Below are positions 8,824 to 17,667 of a DNA stretch of 64,000 bases, piece after piece (the first letter of the stretch is position 1; the number at the start of each line of letters is the position of its first letter). Below the pieces are notes generated by a model. The model did not search any database, was not told where the DNA came from, and saw nothing but the letters and a program-made list of their open reading frames with translations. Position numbers and translations under genes: made by a program. Source of the stretch: JBGQOG01 sp052113705 (GTDB lineage Bacteria > Pseudomonadota > Alphaproteobacteria > Rhodobacterales > Rhodobacteraceae); contig NZ_JBGQOG010000005.1 of assembly GCF_052113705.1 (NCBI RefSeq), forward strand, positions 124,001 through 188,000, written 5' to 3'.

Positions 8824-8850
8824 CTCCCCCCCCCTTCCGGGGCGGGGGAG
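8824..8850. terminator. GC-rich hairpin between binding-protein and permease genes (liv)
   Basis: CTCCCCC (8824-8830) pairs with GGGGGAG (8844-8850), beginning 14 nt after the binding-protein stop. A run of nine C bases (8826-8834) is part of it. No T-tract follows, so read-through into livH is likely. It probably acts as an attenuator or 3' stabiliser that favours the binding-protein mRNA. Confidence 0.6.
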
Positions 8851-8899
8851 GCGCTGCGATCCGCCGCTGATCCCGTCCCGCATCCGAGCCGGAGGCCCC

Positions 8900-9772
8900 A
8901 TGTCGGAACTTCTTCAATTCCTGTTTTCCGGGGTGACCGTGGGCGCGGTTTACGCGCTCGTCGCCCTCGGCTTCACGCTGATCTACAACGCCTCTGATGT
9001 GGTGAATTTTGCCCAGGGCGAATTCGTCATGCTGGGCGGGATGATCACCTGGGCTGGCCATGCCGCAGGCCTGCCGCTGCCGCTTGCGGCGCTGCTGGCG
9101 ATCGTGCTGACCGCAGCATTGGGGGTGGCGATGTACAAGATGACCATCGAGCCCGCGCGGGGCGCGCCGGTCGTGTCGCTGATCATCATCACCATCGGCG
9201 CTTCGATCTTTATCCAAGGTGCGGCGCAACTGATCTTTGACAAACAGATCCACAGCTTCCCCGCCTTCTCCGGCGATGCACCGATCCGTATTGGCGGTGC
9301 CACGATCCTGCCGCAGAGCCTTTGGGTGATCGGCGGCGCGCTGGCGGTGTTTGTCGGGCTGTGGCTGTTCTTCACCCGTACGCTGATGGGCCGGGCGGTG
9401 CTGGCCACCTCGAACAACCGGATGGCGGCGCAATTGGTGGGGATCAACACCAATTTTGTGATGACGCTTTCCTTCGCACTGTCGGCGGGGATCGGGGCGC
9501 TGGCGGGCGTGCTGGCCACACCGATCACCCTCACCTCCTATGGCGTCGGCATCGGCTTTGCGTTGAAAGGCTTTGCCGGGGCGATGCTGGGCGGGATGGG
9601 CAACCCGAAAGGGGCGCTGATCGGCGGTTTCCTGATCGGGCTGATCGAGGCGCTGACCGCAGGCTATTTCTCTTCGCAATACAAGGATGCGGCGGCCTTT
9701 GTCGTGATCCTGATGGTGTTGTTTTTCATGCCACAGGGCCTGTTTGGCCGCAAATCCACGGACCGGGTGTGA
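8900..9772 (+). CDS. livH: LivH-type ABC permease
   Basis: A 290-residue inner-membrane permease of the branched-chain amino acid transporter family, with about eight hydrophobic segments. The family opening LFSGVTVGAVYALVALGFTLIYNASDVVNFAQGE is at residues 8-41, and GFALKGFAGAMLGGMGNPKGA (about 221-241) is the EAA-like loop that contacts the ATPases. ATG 8900 is preceded by CCGGAGG; an upstream in-frame extension has no family resemblance. It overlaps livM by one base (TGATG). Confidence 0.93.
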   Translation: MSELLQFLFSGVTVGAVYALVALGFTLIYNASDVVNFAQGEFVMLGGMITWAGHAAGLPLPLAALLAIVLTAALGVAMYKMTIEPARGAPVVSLIIITIGASIFIQGAAQLIFDKQIHSFPAFSGDAPIRIGGATILPQSLWVIGGALAVFVGLWLFFTRTLMGRAVLATSNNRMAAQLVGINTNFVMTLSFALSAGIGALAGVLATPITLTSYGVGIGFALKGFAGAMLGGMGNPKGALIGGFLIGLIEALTAGYFSSQYKDAAAFVVILMVLFFMPQGLFGRKSTDRV

Positions 9773-10731
9773 TGATGAAAATGACCCCGAAACGCGCGAC
9801 GCTGATGGTGCTGCTGGCGCTGATCCTGCTGTCGCCGCTGCTGTTTCCTTCCGGCTATTACTACCGCGTCGGCGCGCTGATTTTCGTCAATGCCATCGCG
9901 GTGACCGGCATTGTGATCCTCACCGGTTATGCCGGGCAGATCAGTCTGGGCCATGCGGGCTTTTCCGGGATCGGCGCCTATGCCTGCGCGCTGGCGCCGG
10001 TGCATTTGGGTCTGCATCCGGGGCTGGCGGTCTTTCTGGGCGCGGGTATTTCCGCGCTGCTGGCCTATCTCGTGGGGCGGCCGATCCTGCGGCTGAAGGG
10101 CTATTATCTCGGCGTCGCGACGCTGGGTTTTGGCATTCTGGTCTCGATGGTGCTGAACAACGAGCGCGCGCTCACGCGCGGCCCCGATGGCATCGACGTG
10201 CCGGATCTGGGCCTGCGCGGCCTGTTGAAAGACTGGGGGCTGAACCTGTCGAATGGCGAATTCTGGTATTTCTTCTGCGGCTTGTGTCTGCTGCTGGGCG
10301 CCTGGCTGGCGCTGAACCTCTATGCCAGCCCGACCGGCAGGGCGCTGCGCGCGCTGCATGGATCGGAAGTGGCGGCGCGCACGGTGGGCGTGGATGTGGC
10401 GCGGCTGAAGCTGCAGGCCTTTGTGATTTCGGCGGTCTACGCCTCGGTCGCGGGCTCGCTCTTGGCGCTGCAAAACAAGTTCATCACCCCCGATGTGGCC
10501 GGTTTCATGCATTCGATCGAGATGGTGACCATGGCGGTTCTGGGCGGCGTTGGCTCGGTTCTGGGGGCCATCTTCGGCGCCGCGATCCTGACGCTCTTGC
10601 CGCAGGTCCTGACCGTCTTTGCCGAATACGAACAGATGGTGCTGGGGCTGGTGATGGTGCTGGTGATGATCTTCCTGGGCGAGGGCCTGTTGCCCTCGAT
10701 CCTGCGCAAGCTGAGGGGGAAGGGCGAATGA
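9772..10731 (+). CDS. livM: LivM-type ABC permease
   Basis: A 319-residue second permease of the same importer. The family opening is ALIFVNAIAVTGIVILTGYAGQISLGHAGFSGIGAYACA (about 33-71) and the cytoplasmic loop is FMHSIEMVTMAVLGGVGSVLGAIFGA (about 246-270). The ATG at 9772 overlaps the livH stop (TGATG). A second ATG lies one codon on. The C-terminal LPSILRKLRGKGE tail overlaps the start of the LivG-type gene by ATGA. Confidence 0.93.
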   Translation: MMKMTPKRATLMVLLALILLSPLLFPSGYYYRVGALIFVNAIAVTGIVILTGYAGQISLGHAGFSGIGAYACALAPVHLGLHPGLAVFLGAGISALLAYLVGRPILRLKGYYLGVATLGFGILVSMVLNNERALTRGPDGIDVPDLGLRGLLKDWGLNLSNGEFWYFFCGLCLLLGAWLALNLYASPTGRALRALHGSEVAARTVGVDVARLKLQAFVISAVYASVAGSLLALQNKFITPDVAGFMHSIEMVTMAVLGGVGSVLGAIFGAAILTLLPQVLTVFAEYEQMVLGLVMVLVMIFLGEGLLPSILRKLRGKGE

Positions 10732-11519
10732 CCCTGCGTGACGACACGAAAACCCTGCTGTCGATTGAGGGGCTGGGGATTGCCTTTGGCGGTCTGAAGG
10801 CCGTGCATGATGTCAGCTTTGCGGTGAAACCGGGCGAGATCGTCTCGGTCATCGGGCCGAACGGGGCGGGAAAGACCACCTTGTTCAACATGATTTCCGG
10901 CGTGTATCAGCCGGGATCGGGGCGGGTGCGTCTGAACGGCGAAGAGGTGACCGGCATGGCGCCGCATCTGCTGGCCCGCCGCGGGATGAGCCGAACTTTT
11001 CAGAACCTGCAGATCTTTCAGTCGATGACGGTGCTGGAAAACGCGGTAACCGGCTATCATCTGCAGGAAAGCGGTGCGGTCCTGGCCGATCTTCTGGGTC
11101 TGCCCGCCTCCCGCCGCCGGGCGCGGGCGGCCGAAGCCGGGGCACGGCAGTTGCTTTCGCGGGTCGGGCTGGAGCGCGCGGCGGAGCGTGAGGCCGGGAA
11201 TCTGTCCTATGGCTCGCTCAAGCGGCTCGAGATTGCGCGGGCCTTGGCGCTGAACCCGAAGGTTCTGCTGCTGGATGAGCCTGCGGCGGGCTGCAACGCG
11301 GTGGAGACCGAAGAGATCGACCATCTGATCGCCGAGGTTGCCGCCTCGGGCGTGGCGATCTTGCTGGTCGAGCATGACATGAAAATGGTGATGCGGATAT
11401 CGAACCATATCGTGGTGCTCGACCATGGCGAAAAGATCGCCGAGGGCGATCCGGCCATGGTCAGTCAAAATCCGGCGGTCATTGCCGCCTATCTGGGGGC
11501 CGAACATGCTCACGGTTGA
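10728..11519 (+). CDS. livG: LivG-type ABC ATPase
   Basis: A 263-residue ATP-binding subunit. Walker A is GPNGAGKTTLF (about 44-54), Walker B is VLLLDEPAAG (about 177-186) and the switch His is in VEHDMKMVM. The signature reads NLSYGSLKRLEIARAL, where LivG proteins usually have LSYGQQRRLEIARAL, and the D-loop region is GCNAVET rather than the usual GxNPxE. Both are mild deviations in otherwise standard motifs. The start overlaps the livM stop (ATGA) and the end overlaps livF by 14 nt. Confidence 0.92.
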   Translation: MTLRDDTKTLLSIEGLGIAFGGLKAVHDVSFAVKPGEIVSVIGPNGAGKTTLFNMISGVYQPGSGRVRLNGEEVTGMAPHLLARRGMSRTFQNLQIFQSMTVLENAVTGYHLQESGAVLADLLGLPASRRRARAAEAGARQLLSRVGLERAAEREAGNLSYGSLKRLEIARALALNPKVLLLDEPAAGCNAVETEEIDHLIAEVAASGVAILLVEHDMKMVMRISNHIVVLDHGEKIAEGDPAMVSQNPAVIAAYLGAEHAHG

Positions 11520-12207
11520 GGGATTGCGCACGCGCTATGGGCGCATTGAGGTGCTGCATGGCATCGATCTGACGGTGGATGCCGGAGAAATCGTCGCCGT
11601 GGTGGGGGCGAATGGCGCGGGGAAAACCACGCTGTTGCGCTGTCTGTCGGGCCTGCAGCCGGTCTCGGGCGGCAGCATCACCTTTCGCGGTGAGGCGCTG
11701 GTGCCCGTGCCTGCCCATCGGCGGCTTGGCCGGGGCCTTGCGCAATCGCCCGAGGGGCGGCAGATCTTCACCAACCTCTCGGTTGAAGAAAACCTGCGGT
11801 TGGGCGCGTTCTTGTTTGACGATGACCGGGTCGGGAAGGACATGGAAGATGCCTTCCAGATGTTCCCGATCCTGAAGGAAAAGCGCAATCTGGCGGCGGG
11901 GGGCCTGTCGGGCGGTCAGCAGCAGATGCTGGCAATGGCGCGGGCGCTGATGGGGCGGCCCTCCTGCCTGTTGCTGGACGAGCCGTCGATGGGCCTCGCC
12001 CCGATCATCGTCAGCCAGATTTTCGAGGTGATCCGCGGCCTGAAAGCCCTGGATGTCACCGTGCTTTTGGTTGAGCAGAACGCCTTTGGCGCGCTCAAGA
12101 TCGCCGACCGCGGCTATGTCATGGAAACCGGCCGCATCACCATTTCGGGCGCCGCCGAGGCGCTGATTGCCGACCCCCGCATCCGTGCGGCCTATCTGGG
12201 AATATGA
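11506..12207 (+). CDS. livF: LivF-type ABC ATPase
   Basis: A 233-residue second ATPase. Walker A is GANGAGKTTLL (about 35-45), the Q-loop/family segment is GLAQSPEGRQIFTNLSVEENL, the signature is LSGGQQQMLAMARAL and Walker B is CLLLDEPSMGLAP. The start at 11506 (MLTVEGLRTRYG) lies inside the end of livG. It completes a five-part KHMGF importer in the paa region. Its stop is one base before the next start. Confidence 0.93.
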   Translation: MLTVEGLRTRYGRIEVLHGIDLTVDAGEIVAVVGANGAGKTTLLRCLSGLQPVSGGSITFRGEALVPVPAHRRLGRGLAQSPEGRQIFTNLSVEENLRLGAFLFDDDRVGKDMEDAFQMFPILKEKRNLAAGGLSGGQQQMLAMARALMGRPSCLLLDEPSMGLAPIIVSQIFEVIRGLKALDVTVLLVEQNAFGALKIADRGYVMETGRITISGAAEALIADPRIRAAYLGI

Positions 12208-12208
12208 C

Positions 12209-14155
12209 ATGTCCGTTGTGACCATCACCCGCGATGCGGAAATTGCCGTTGTTACCGTCAACAACCCGCCGGTCAACGCGCTGAGCCAATCACTGCGCCA
12301 GGGTCTGTGGGACGCGGCGGAGGCCCTGGACGCCGACCCCGAGGTTCGGGCGGTGGTGTTGATCTGCGACGGGCGCACCTTCATCGCCGGGGCGGATGTC
12401 GCAGAGTTCGGCAAGCCGCCGGTGCCGCCGCATCTGCCGGATCTGGTTGGCCGGATCGAGGCGGCCGAAAAGCCCTGGGTGGCGGCGATCCACGGATCGG
12501 CCTTGGGGGGCGGCTTTGAAATCGCGCTTGGCTGCCGGTTCCGGCTGGCGCAGCCGGATGCCTCCGTGGGCCTGCCTGAGGTGACGCTGGGGATCATCCC
12601 CGGCGCGTCGGGCACCGTGCGCACGCCGCGTCTGGTGGGCATGCAAGCGGCGGTGGATCTGGTCACCACCGGCAAGCCGGTGCGGGCCGCTGCGGCGCAA
12701 TCGCTGGGCCTGATCGATGCGGTCGTGACGGGGGATCTGCGCGACGAGGCCATTGCCTTTGCCCGTGCGGCGCTGCGGCGCCCCTTGCCGCAGCCGGTTT
12801 CGCAACGCCCGGTTGACGCGCCCGATGCGGCCTTCTGGGCGGCGGCAGAAGCCAAGGTGGCGAAGGCCGCCCGTGGTGCAGCGGCGCCCCTGCGCGCTTT
12901 GGCCAGCCTGCGCAACGCGGCCGAAAAACCCTTTGAGGAGGCAATGGCTTTTGAACGTCAGTGCTTCCTTGATCTGCGGGGCACGCCCGAGGCGGCGGCC
13001 CTGCGGGCGGTGTTCTTTGCCGAACGTGCAGCCCCGCGCCCGGCACATCTGAAGGATCTGACGGTGTTGCCTCTGCGGCAGGTGGGGGTGGTCGGCGGCG
13101 GCACGATGGGGGCGGGGATTGCCGCAGCCCTGCGCGATGCCGGTCTGCCGGTGGTGCTGATTGAGCGGGATGCGGCCGCGGTGGCGCGCGGTCTGGCCAA
13201 TCTGCGCGCGATCTTCGAAGGCGCGGTGACGCGGGGCCGCCTGAGCGAGGCGCAGGCCGCCGAGCGGATGGCGGGCGTTATCGCCAGCACCGATTACGCG
13301 GCACTGGCCGATGCCGATTTGGTCATCGAAGCGGTGTTTGAGGAAATCAGCGTCAAGCGGGCAGTCTTTGACGCGCTGGGACGTGTCTGCCGACCCGATG
13401 CGATCCTTGCCACCAACACCTCCTATCTTGATCCGCAGCTGATTGCCGAGGGCGTGCCATACCCCGGGCGCTTTATCGGACTGCATTTTTTCAGTCCCGC
13501 CAATGTGATGAAATTGCTGGAGATTGTGCCGCTTCCGGGCACCGCGCCCGCGACGCTCGCCACCAGCTTTCATCTGGCGCGGTTGTTGAAGAAAGTGCCG
13601 GTCGAGGCGGGGATCTGCGAAGGTTTTATCGGCAACCGCATTTTGAAACGCTACCGGGCCGCCGCCGAGGCGCTGGTGCGTCAGGGCGTGGCGATTGCCG
13701 AGATCGATGCTGCGATGCGCGGCTATGGTTTCGCGATGGGGCCGTTTGAGGCGCAGGATCTGGGGGGGCTCGACATTGCCTATCTGCAGCGCGAGGGGGC
13801 ACGGGCGGCGGGGCAGGAGGTGCCCGAGACTTTGGGCGATGTTCTGGTGCGCGCGGGCCGCAAGGGTCAGAAAACCGCTGGCGGCTGGTATGATTATGCG
13901 GCCAATGACCGCAAACCCAGACCTTCGCCCGCGGTGACGGCGCTGCTGGGTCCTTTGGTGGCGGCACCCCGGGAAATGCCGCGCGAGGCGGTGGCAGAGC
14001 ATCTGGTGCAGGAAATGGCGGCGGAAGGGCGGGCCCTTTTGCAGGAAGGCATCGCGCGCAGCCCATCCGACATCGACCTGGTGGAAATTCATGGATATGG
14101 GTTCCCGCGGCGCCGCGGCGGTCCGATGTTTGCCACGGCGGCCGCGCGGCGGTGA
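12209..14155 (+). CDS. Fused enoyl-CoA hydratase / 3-hydroxyacyl-CoA dehydrogenase (PaaF+PaaH roles likely)
   Basis: A 648-residue two-domain enzyme like the alpha subunit of fatty acid oxidation complexes. The N-terminal crotonase domain (about 1-260) has GRTFIAGADVAEF (oxyanion hole), GSALGGGFEIALGC and GLPEVTLGIIPGASGT with both Glu positions kept. Two 3-hydroxyacyl-CoA dehydrogenase domains follow: Rossmann motif VGVVGGGTMGAGIAAALRDA (about 291-310), catalytic-His segment GLHFFSPANVMKLLEIV, and YGFPRRRGGPMF at the C-terminus. In the paa route these activities hydrate 2,3-dehydroadipyl-CoA (PaaF) and oxidise 3-hydroxyadipyl-CoA (PaaH). No thiolase (PaaJ) is in the window. It starts directly after the LivF-type stop, so it belongs to the paaN-liv operon. 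Confidence 0.88.
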   Translation: MSVVTITRDAEIAVVTVNNPPVNALSQSLRQGLWDAAEALDADPEVRAVVLICDGRTFIAGADVAEFGKPPVPPHLPDLVGRIEAAEKPWVAAIHGSALGGGFEIALGCRFRLAQPDASVGLPEVTLGIIPGASGTVRTPRLVGMQAAVDLVTTGKPVRAAAAQSLGLIDAVVTGDLRDEAIAFARAALRRPLPQPVSQRPVDAPDAAFWAAAEAKVAKAARGAAAPLRALASLRNAAEKPFEEAMAFERQCFLDLRGTPEAAALRAVFFAERAAPRPAHLKDLTVLPLRQVGVVGGGTMGAGIAAALRDAGLPVVLIERDAAAVARGLANLRAIFEGAVTRGRLSEAQAAERMAGVIASTDYAALADADLVIEAVFEEISVKRAVFDALGRVCRPDAILATNTSYLDPQLIAEGVPYPGRFIGLHFFSPANVMKLLEIVPLPGTAPATLATSFHLARLLKKVPVEAGICEGFIGNRILKRYRAAAEALVRQGVAIAEIDAAMRGYGFAMGPFEAQDLGGLDIAYLQREGARAAGQEVPETLGDVLVRAGRKGQKTAGGWYDYAANDRKPRPSPAVTALLGPLVAAPREMPREAVAEHLVQEMAAEGRALLQEGIARSPSDIDLVEIHGYGFPRRRGGPMFATAAARR

Positions 14156-14195
14156 GCGCGGACTTCCGGCGGCGCTCACAGCACGGGTAAGCGAA

Positions 14196-14227
14196 GGGCC
14201 CCGCAAAATTCAGGGCGGGGGCTTTTT
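14196..14227 (+). terminator. Rho-independent terminator of the paaN-liv operon
   Basis: GCCCCGC (14198-14204) pairs with GCGGGGGC (14215-14222, one bulged G) and is followed directly by TTTTT (14223-14227). It is 41 nt after the hydratase/dehydrogenase stop. This is the clearest intrinsic terminator in the first 20 kb. Confidence 0.8.
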
Positions 14228-14358
14228 GCAGGCATCGGCGTGCGGGGGCGCCTCCCGGCGGTGGCACAAAGACGCGCCCGGCCCCCCCCGTGGGGCACCG
14301 GCCCTTGCGCGCTTGGGGCATGGGGTGACAGGAGGCAATGGCGCCCCCTGCGCTTGGA

Positions 14359-16008
14359 TTACCCGGCCTTGATCATGTCGGCGGCCTTTTCGGCCACCAT
14401 GATGGTGGGCGCGTTGGTGTTTCCCGCCATCACCTGCGGAAAGATCGAGGCATCCACCACCCGCAGGCCAGCGACGCCGCGCACTTTCAGCTGCGGATCG
14501 ACCACCGACATCGCATCCACACCCATTTTGCAGGTACCATTCTGGTGGTGATAGGACATCACCGCCGAGCGGGCATAGTCGGCCAGCTCCGCATCGGTCT
14601 GCACCTGCGGGCCGGGGTAAATCTCGCGCCCGCGCCACGGGTCCAGCGCGGCCTGCGTGCCGATCTCGCGCATTTGCCGGATCGATTTAACGAGAATGTC
14701 GACGTCATATTGGGTTTGCAGAACCTGCGGATCGATCTCCATCAGCGCCTCCGGGTCGGCTGAGGTCAGCGTGATCTGCCCGCGCGAGGTCGGCCGCACA
14801 CCCGAGGCGAGCAGACTGTAGGCGTTCGTCGTCGGGGCCGCTTGCTCGGGCGCATAATAGGCGACGTTGAAGAATAAGGGCTGCATGTCCGGCCCGGGCA
14901 GCGCCGGGTCCGATTTGGCAAAAAGATGCGCATGCAGCACGGTGATCGCCATATCGTCCGGGGGCGGCAGCTCCGTGGCGCCCTCATAGATCACCGGGCA
15001 AAGGGTGTGGTCATGCAGGTTCTTGCCCACGCCGGGCAGATCCACCTTGGTCTCGATGCCGATGGCCTCCAGCTCGGCCCGCGCGCCAATCCCGGAGAGC
15101 ATGAGGATACGCGGGCTTTCGATCGCGCCGCCGCAGACCAGCACCTCCCGCGCGGCGGTGACGGTTTTGACGGTGTTGTCCTGCATGTAGGTCACGCCCG
15201 TCGCGCGGCCATTGTCGATCTCAACGCGGTGCACGCGGGCATTGGTGATCAGCGTCAGATTGGGCCGGTCAAGCGCGGGTCGCAAAAAGGCCACAGCGGT
15301 GGATTGGCGCAATCCGTCCTTGGTGTTGAGATCAACATAGGCCACGCCCTCCTGATCTCCGGCATTGGTGTCGTCATTATAGGCAAAGCCCGCCTGCTGC
15401 GCCGCCTCGACAATCGCTTTCGTGACCGGATGAGGCGTGTAATCGGCCGTCACATGCAGCAACCCGCCCGCGCCGTGATGCGCATCCGCCCCGCGCGAGA
15501 AATCTTCGGACTTCTTGAAATAGGGAAGCACCGAGGCATAGTCCCAGCCCTCACAGCCAAATTCCGTGGCCCATTGATCGTAGTCCGAGGGATTGCCGCG
15601 CACATAGATCATCCCGTTGAGCGAGGATGAGCCGCCCAACGTCTTGCCGCGCGGCCAATAGAGGTTGCGGCCCTGCGCGTGCTCTTGCGGCACAGTGATA
15701 TATCCCCAGTCATATTCCGTCCCCCAGAGTTCGATCAGGCGCATCGGGGTGGAGATCATCTCGGTATTGTCCGGGCCGCCGGCCTCAATCAGCAGGACGC
15801 GGGCGCCGTCCTCGCTCAGGCGGTTGGCCAGCACGCAGCCCGCAGAACCGGCGCCGCAAATTATGTAATCATACTGGCTGTCCTGTGCATTGGCAGGGTT
15901 TACCGAGGCGCCGAAAAGGCCACCGCCAAGGCTGAGAATGCCGGAAGCCACGGCCGTTCGGCCGAGAAAGTGGCGCCGGGTCATGGGAGAAGAAGGTTTC
16001 GCCGTCAT
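14359..16008 (-). CDS. GMC-family FAD alcohol oxidoreductase, Tat-exported
   Basis: A 549-residue glucose-methanol-choline family flavoenzyme. A twin-arginine signal (TRRHFLGRTAVASGIL, probable cleavage near residue 42, PANA-Q) precedes the FAD-binding motif YIICGAGSAGCVLANRLSEDG (about 48-68). GMC signature 1 RGKTLGGSSSLNGMIYVRGN is near 119, signature 2 GAIESPRILMLSGIG near 297, and the active-site His/Asn segments are SYHHQNGTCKMG and AGNTNAPTIMVAE. Choline dehydrogenases are usually cytoplasmic; the Tat signal points instead to a periplasmic alcohol or polyol oxidase. It follows an aldehyde dehydrogenase and an AraC gene on the same strand. The substrate is unknown. Confidence 0.9.
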   Translation of the reverse strand: MTAKPSSPMTRRHFLGRTAVASGILSLGGGLFGASVNPANAQDSQYDYIICGAGSAGCVLANRLSEDGARVLLIEAGGPDNTEMISTPMRLIELWGTEYDWGYITVPQEHAQGRNLYWPRGKTLGGSSSLNGMIYVRGNPSDYDQWATEFGCEGWDYASVLPYFKKSEDFSRGADAHHGAGGLLHVTADYTPHPVTKAIVEAAQQAGFAYNDDTNAGDQEGVAYVDLNTKDGLRQSTAVAFLRPALDRPNLTLITNARVHRVEIDNGRATGVTYMQDNTVKTVTAAREVLVCGGAIESPRILMLSGIGARAELEAIGIETKVDLPGVGKNLHDHTLCPVIYEGATELPPPDDMAITVLHAHLFAKSDPALPGPDMQPLFFNVAYYAPEQAAPTTNAYSLLASGVRPTSRGQITLTSADPEALMEIDPQVLQTQYDVDILVKSIRQMREIGTQAALDPWRGREIYPGPQVQTDAELADYARSAVMSYHHQNGTCKMGVDAMSVVDPQLKVRGVAGLRVVDASIFPQVMAGNTNAPTIMVAEKAADMIKAG

Positions 16009-16112
16009 TGTAAATCTCCTGTCCTGGAGCGCGCGGGCGCATGCCGGACCCCGGACCCCTCAGGGGGCCAGGGTCGCTCAGCCGTCAGCCTCGCGCTGTG
16101 TTGAAGGGGGGA

Positions 16113-17507
16113 TCAGCTGAAAATGACCTGGATGTCGGTATATTCCGCGAGGCCTTCTTCGCCGAATTCGACCCCGAGGCCCGACGCCTTGACGCCGCCG
16201 AAGGGGGCGTTGGGCTGGACGAGACCGTGTTTGTTGATCCAGACCGATCCGCATTCCAGACGGGCGGCCACCGCGTGCGCCGCCGCGATATTGCCTGACC
16301 AGACCGAACCGCCAAGCCCGTTCGGGCTGTCGTTGGCCATCGCGATCGCGGCGTCCACATCGGTGTAGCGGATCACCGGCAGCGCCGGGCCAAATTGTTC
16401 CTCATCCACCAGCGCATCGCCGTTTTGCAGACCCGCAACGATGGTCGGGGGATAGAACAGCCCCGCGCCGGGCACACCGCCGAGCAACACCTGACCTTTA
16501 ATTCTCGCCGCATCCACCAGCGCGGAGACTTTGTCGAACTGCATTTTGTTCTGCACAGGCCCGAGGACGCTGCCCTCCTGCATCCCGTCGCCCACCGGCA
16601 CGGCCGCCGCATAGGCCACCAGCGCCGCGCAGACCGCATCATGGATGCTGTCGTGCACATAGAGCCGTTTCATCGCGGCACAGGTCTGGCCGTTGTTGAT
16701 GAAGGCACCCCAGAACAGACCCTCGGCAATTGCCGCCGGATCGGCGTCGGGCAGAACGATGCCCGCATCATTGCCGCCCAGTTCAAGTGTCAGGCGTTTC
16801 ATCGTATCGGCGGCGGAACGCATGACCTTCTGGCCTGTGGCGCAGGAGCCGGTGAAAACGATCTTGCGGATGTCAGGATGCGCCGACATTGCCGCCCCGA
16901 GGTTGGAGGTGACGTCGTCGCAGGTCACCACAGTGACGACGCCCGCGGGCAAGACGGCCTGCATCAACTCCACCAGACGCAGCGTGGACAAGGGCGTGTA
17001 CGGCGAAGGTTTGATCACCACCGTATTCCCGGTGCGCAGCGCCGGCATGATGTGCCAGATCGCGATCATCACCGGGAAGTTCCACGGGGTGATCGAGCCC
17101 ACGACGCCCAGAGGCTTGCGGTGCAGCTCAACCCGCCCGTCGCTGTTGTCCTGCAAGATCTTGACCGGCAGCGACAGCTCCGCGGTATGCGCGGCCCAGG
17201 CCGCAGCCCCGCCGACCTCCCAGCGTGAGCCAAGCCCATTGAGGGGTTTGCCCTGTTCCAGCGTGATGAGTTCGGCCAGCTCGGCCGCGTGTTCCTGAAG
17301 TTTGGCGGCGACCGCCCGGCAGGCGTTCTGGCGCTCGGCATCGCTGCTTTGCGACCAGTGCGCAAAGGCGGCCTTGGCGGTGGCCACCGCATGGTTCAGA
17401 TCGGCGATCCCCATATTGGGCGCACGACCGATCTCGGCGCCGGTCGACGGGTTGATGACCGCAAAATCACAAACGCCGGTTGCGGCGGTGTTGACGGGGC
17501 TGTTCAT
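16113..17507 (-). CDS. NAD(P)-dependent aldehyde dehydrogenase
   Basis: A 464-residue aldehyde dehydrogenase with GSITPWNFPVM (about 138-148), the catalytic Glu in RLTLELGGNDAG and the nucleophile Cys in NNGQTCAAMKRL. C-terminal GECG-type contacts read ARLECGSVWINKHG, with PFGGVKASGLGVEFGEEGLAEYT. I chose ATG 17507, which follows GGAGGAGAGAC at a good distance; 60 residues upstream look non-homologous. It lies between the GMC oxidoreductase and the AraC regulator, so it probably oxidises the aldehyde the GMC enzyme makes. Phenylacetaldehyde, betaine aldehyde and a polyol aldehyde are all possible. Confidence 0.92.
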   Translation of the reverse strand: MNSPVNTAATGVCDFAVINPSTGAEIGRAPNMGIADLNHAVATAKAAFAHWSQSSDAERQNACRAVAAKLQEHAAELAELITLEQGKPLNGLGSRWEVGGAAAWAAHTAELSLPVKILQDNSDGRVELHRKPLGVVGSITPWNFPVMIAIWHIMPALRTGNTVVIKPSPYTPLSTLRLVELMQAVLPAGVVTVVTCDDVTSNLGAAMSAHPDIRKIVFTGSCATGQKVMRSAADTMKRLTLELGGNDAGIVLPDADPAAIAEGLFWGAFINNGQTCAAMKRLYVHDSIHDAVCAALVAYAAAVPVGDGMQEGSVLGPVQNKMQFDKVSALVDAARIKGQVLLGGVPGAGLFYPPTIVAGLQNGDALVDEEQFGPALPVIRYTDVDAAIAMANDSPNGLGGSVWSGNIAAAHAVAARLECGSVWINKHGLVQPNAPFGGVKASGLGVEFGEEGLAEYTDIQVIFS

Positions 17508-17594
17508 ATGTCTCTCCTCCACGGAGTGCACCCCTCTCCTCAGGGGGCATCCGGGTTTTGAGACTACGGTGCCCGCAGGCGGCGGACTTGGGCG

Positions 17595-17610
17595 AAAGCG
17601 TCGGCGCTTT
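17595..17610. promoter_or_regulatory. Inverted repeat upstream of the aldehyde dehydrogenase gene
   Basis: AAAGCG-TCGG-CGCTTT lies 88 nt upstream of the ATG at 17507, between that gene and the AraC gene. It is in the right place to be an activator or repressor site. No binding consensus is matched. Confidence 0.3.
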
Positions 17611-17667
17611 TGGACAAATCCGAAAATGAGTGGATTTTTTGCAGGTTTTCCACCGCAGCAGGCGCGC

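Noticed and set aside
14359..17507. Choline-to-betaine pathway (betA/betB)
   Set aside because: The GMC protein carries a Tat signal, unlike cytoplasmic BetA, and there is no BetI or choline transporter; the FeaR-like regulator and the paa neighbours suggest other substrates.
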